From Dokdonella_A sp038237055 (lineage in GTDB: Bacteria; Pseudomonadota; Gammaproteobacteria; Xanthomonadales; Rhodanobacteraceae), in the NCBI GenBank assembly GCA_038237055.1, contig JBBRZD010000029.1:1-16672 (forward strand): a stretch of 16,672 nucleotides of DNA, read 5' to 3'. How positions within the stretch are numbered: the stretch's first letter is position 1; each line of letters begins with the position of its first letter. The translations under genes and the position numbers were made by a program. This document shows, one piece after another, positions 14,822 to 16,672 of this stretch. The notes beneath the pieces are model-generated. The model made no database searches. It saw nothing but the letters and a program-made list of their open reading frames with translations, and was not told the origin of the DNA.

Positions 14822-15967
14822 ATGATCCGATTCGGCCCCTGGAGTACCGCTCTCGCATTTGGTGCGCTATTTGGTTTCGCCGTCGCTGCGGGGTTGCTGC
14901 GCATGCGCGCGAATGCTGTGGCGAATCGCCTGCTCGCTGGTCTGCTGATCGTCATCGCGCTGAAACTCATGCCGTATGTGCTCGGCTACGCGGGCTTTTA
15001 CGACGCGTGGCCGTGGCTGTCGTTTGCGCCGTTCGATCTCGCTTTAGCGATAGGGCCGTTGCTGTACCTGCATGTGGTGCGATTGACGTCGACGGCGTTG
15101 CCGCTTGGTTGGTGGCGACATTTCATACCGGCGTTGGTGCAAGGGAGCTACTACGCCGTCCTCTTCGCCTGCCCGCTTTCGTTCAAGAATGCGTGGGATA
15201 GCGATGTGCAGGTGCCGTGGGTCGTGCCGTTCGAGACGACCGCCGAGCTTGCGTCCATCGCGATCTACCTCGCGCTCGCCTGGCGCCGGCATCGTGCGTA
15301 TCAAGCGTGGCTTGCTGACCACATCAGCAACCGCGACGACTTCCGCCTGGAGTGGTTGCGCAACTTCATTCTCGCGCTGTCGATGATGCTGCTCGCGTGG
15401 GCTGCCGTCAGCGCAGCATCTGTGCTGTGGCATCTCAACTACTACGAACGCTTTCCGTTCTACATCGGACTGACGGTGCTGGTGTTCTATCTCGGACTCG
15501 AAGGTTGGCGCCACGCCGAACTAAGTTACCCATTGCCGGCGCCATCGCTTTCGGATGCGGCCGCATCCGGTCCGGGCAGCGTGTCGCCGCCCGGTCGTTC
15601 CGTCGAAGGGCGCGACTGGTCCAACCAAGGGCAGGTCTGGTTGGAGAATACGCGTGCTGCCGGCTGGTGGCGCGATCCTGACCTGAGCCTGGATCGGCTG
15701 GCGCGTCACCTCGGCACGAACACGGCGTATCTGTCGCGCGCGCTCAACGAAGGGCTCGGCTTGAGCTTCAGCGATGCGATCGGTCGCCTGCGCGTCGATG
15801 AAGTGCAGCGTCAGTTCGGGCAAGGCGCGCGAGGCGATCTGCTGACGCTGGCGTACGCGGCGGGTTTCAGCTCGAAGACGAGCTTCAACCGCACGTTCAA
15901 GAGTCAGACGGGAAAAACGCCGTCCCAATATCGTGAAAGCGTACAGGGCGAAGGTGCCAAATCCTGA
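14822..15967 (+). CDS. Seven-helix membrane-anchored AraC-family regulator
   Basis: The 381-residue protein has about seven predicted membrane helices in residues 8-229 and a linker. An AraC-type double HTH follows (287-373, LSLDRLARHLGTNTAYLSRAL and AYAAGFSSKTSFNRTFKSQTG-KTPSQYR). This architecture is known in Xanthomonadales and Bacteroidota relatives as an integral-membrane sensor that regulates transcription directly. The start ATG 14822 has little ribosome-site support, but the upstream frame does not offer a better one. An S41-family gene starts 82 bases downstream on the same strand, which suggests they form a pair. The signal is unknown. Confidence 0.9.
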   Translation: MIRFGPWSTALAFGALFGFAVAAGLLRMRANAVANRLLAGLLIVIALKLMPYVLGYAGFYDAWPWLSFAPFDLALAIGPLLYLHVVRLTSTALPLGWWRHFIPALVQGSYYAVLFACPLSFKNAWDSDVQVPWVVPFETTAELASIAIYLALAWRRHRAYQAWLADHISNRDDFRLEWLRNFILALSMMLLAWAAVSAASVLWHLNYYERFPFYIGLTVLVFYLGLEGWRHAELSYPLPAPSLSDAAASGPGSVSPPGRSVEGRDWSNQGQVWLENTRAAGWWRDPDLSLDRLARHLGTNTAYLSRALNEGLGLSFSDAIGRLRVDEVQRQFGQGARGDLLTLAYAAGFSSKTSFNRTFKSQTGKTPSQYRESVQGEGAKS

Positions 15968-16049
15968 AAAATACGCAGTGTTTGAGATTCCGGGACGACA
16001 GGCGAAACGAGGGTGACGAAACTCGCAGACTCCTGACCGGAGGTGTGCA

Positions 16050-16672
16050 ATGTCGCGCTTGCTGCTGCTATTCCTGCTGTTCGTCACTTTCGCCCCCAGC
16101 GCTGGCGCGGGGCCGGATTCCCCGATCACCGCCGAACAAGGCTTGCGTGATCTGCGCATCCTCAAACACGGCCTGACGCAGCTGCATCCGGGCGCATGGC
16201 GGTACATCACGCCGGCCCAACTGAACGCTGAGTTCGAGCGCGCCAACGCAGCCGTCGCGGGCGGGACGGATCGGGCGACGATGTACCTGCTTGCGAGTCG
16301 CATCGCAGCAGCATTGCGTTGCGGGCACACATGGACCAACTACCTCAACCAGTCCGACGCTGTGAAGACCGAGCTGTTCGGTCGTGCGGACAAGCTGCCA
16401 CTCACGCTGCGCCTGGTCGAGCGACGGCTCCTCATCATCGGTAGCGCCGTCGATGGCATCGACGCCGGCAGTGAGCTACTCGCCATCGATGGCCGCCCCG
16501 CCAAACAGTTGGTCGACGAGCTCCTGCCCTACCTTCGCGCCGATGGCAGCAGTGATGGCAAGCGGCGCGCGCAGATCGATTCCGGCGTCAACGGTGGTGC
16601 GATGGATCGGTTGTTTCCGCTGTTGCATGCGCCCGTCGACCAGCGCTATGCGTTGCGTATTCGCGATGCGCA
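16050..16672 (+). CDS. S41-family peptidase, N-terminal part
   Basis: An open frame begins at ATG 16050, with GGAGG 6 bases upstream, and runs off the right edge, giving 207 residues. A signal peptide (MSRLLLLFLLFVTFAPSAGA) precedes a helical region (TAEQGLRDLRILKHGLTQLHPGA, ATMYLLASRIAAALRCGHTW). A PDZ-like segment follows with GSELLAIDGRPAKQLVDELL at 140-159. The pattern matches C-terminal-processing-type S41 serine peptidases. The catalytic Ser/Lys domain lies beyond the window, so activity cannot be confirmed. It probably acts in the periplasm. It follows the membrane AraC regulator by 82 bases and may be in its operon. Confidence 0.78.
   Translation, partial: MSRLLLLFLLFVTFAPSAGAGPDSPITAEQGLRDLRILKHGLTQLHPGAWRYITPAQLNAEFERANAAVAGGTDRATMYLLASRIAAALRCGHTWTNYLNQSDAVKTELFGRADKLPLTLRLVERRLLIIGSAVDGIDAGSELLAIDGRPAKQLVDELLPYLRADGSSDGKRRAQIDSGVNGGAMDRLFPLLHAPVDQRYALRIRDA

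Overview
The window is high-GC, densely coded bacterial chromosome, by hand count about 65% G+C in typical genes and lower in one. The gene content fits a Gram-negative gammaproteobacterium of the Xanthomonadales/Lysobacterales (Rhodanobacteraceae-like). Pointers are a class I fructose-1,6-bisphosphatase, a secreted DUF885 protein, a dihaem cytochrome c peroxidase, a membrane-anchored AraC-type regulator next to an S41 peptidase, REP-like intergenic hairpins, and secreted proteins ending in an IFxNGFD-like tail. The taxon is an inference from gene types; no rRNA, tRNA, phage, IS or CRISPR sequence was seen.

Layout. The left edge holds the 3' end of an unrecognised gene. It converges on a secreted plant-type leucine-rich-repeat protein (minus strand, twelve exact 23-residue repeats). 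Divergent from that are an exported SRPBCC-like protein and then a periplasmic dihaem CCP/MauG-family protein. A short convergent gap carrying two repeat hairpins follows. From 8039 leftward to 4209 the minus strand is a run of closely spaced genes: VOC protein, two small ORFs, second VOC protein, YafY-type HTH-WYL regulator, secreted DUF885 metallopeptidase-like protein. This looks like one or two operons. Divergent from it is fbp, which ends 2 bp from a small two-helix membrane protein on the other strand. That small gene is in turn divergent from an iron/2-oxoglutarate oxygenase.

The right part holds a PAS-PAS-PAS-LuxR regulator (minus) divergent from two overlapping small cytosolic genes of unknown function. 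Then comes a secreted right-handed beta-helix protein, a seven-helix membrane AraC regulator, and the 5' part of an S41-family peptidase that runs off the window.

Working together. The clearest functional groups are regulator plus neighbours: WYL with the two VOC genes, PAS-LuxR with the two unknown genes, and membrane AraC with the S41 peptidase. The two large secreted repeat proteins lie about 13 kb apart and share a C-terminal tail, which suggests a common export or surface-handling route. No classical defence, mobile or secondary-metabolite system is visible. The least explained items are the shared C-terminal tail and the two-gene unknown cassette beside the PAS-LuxR regulator.
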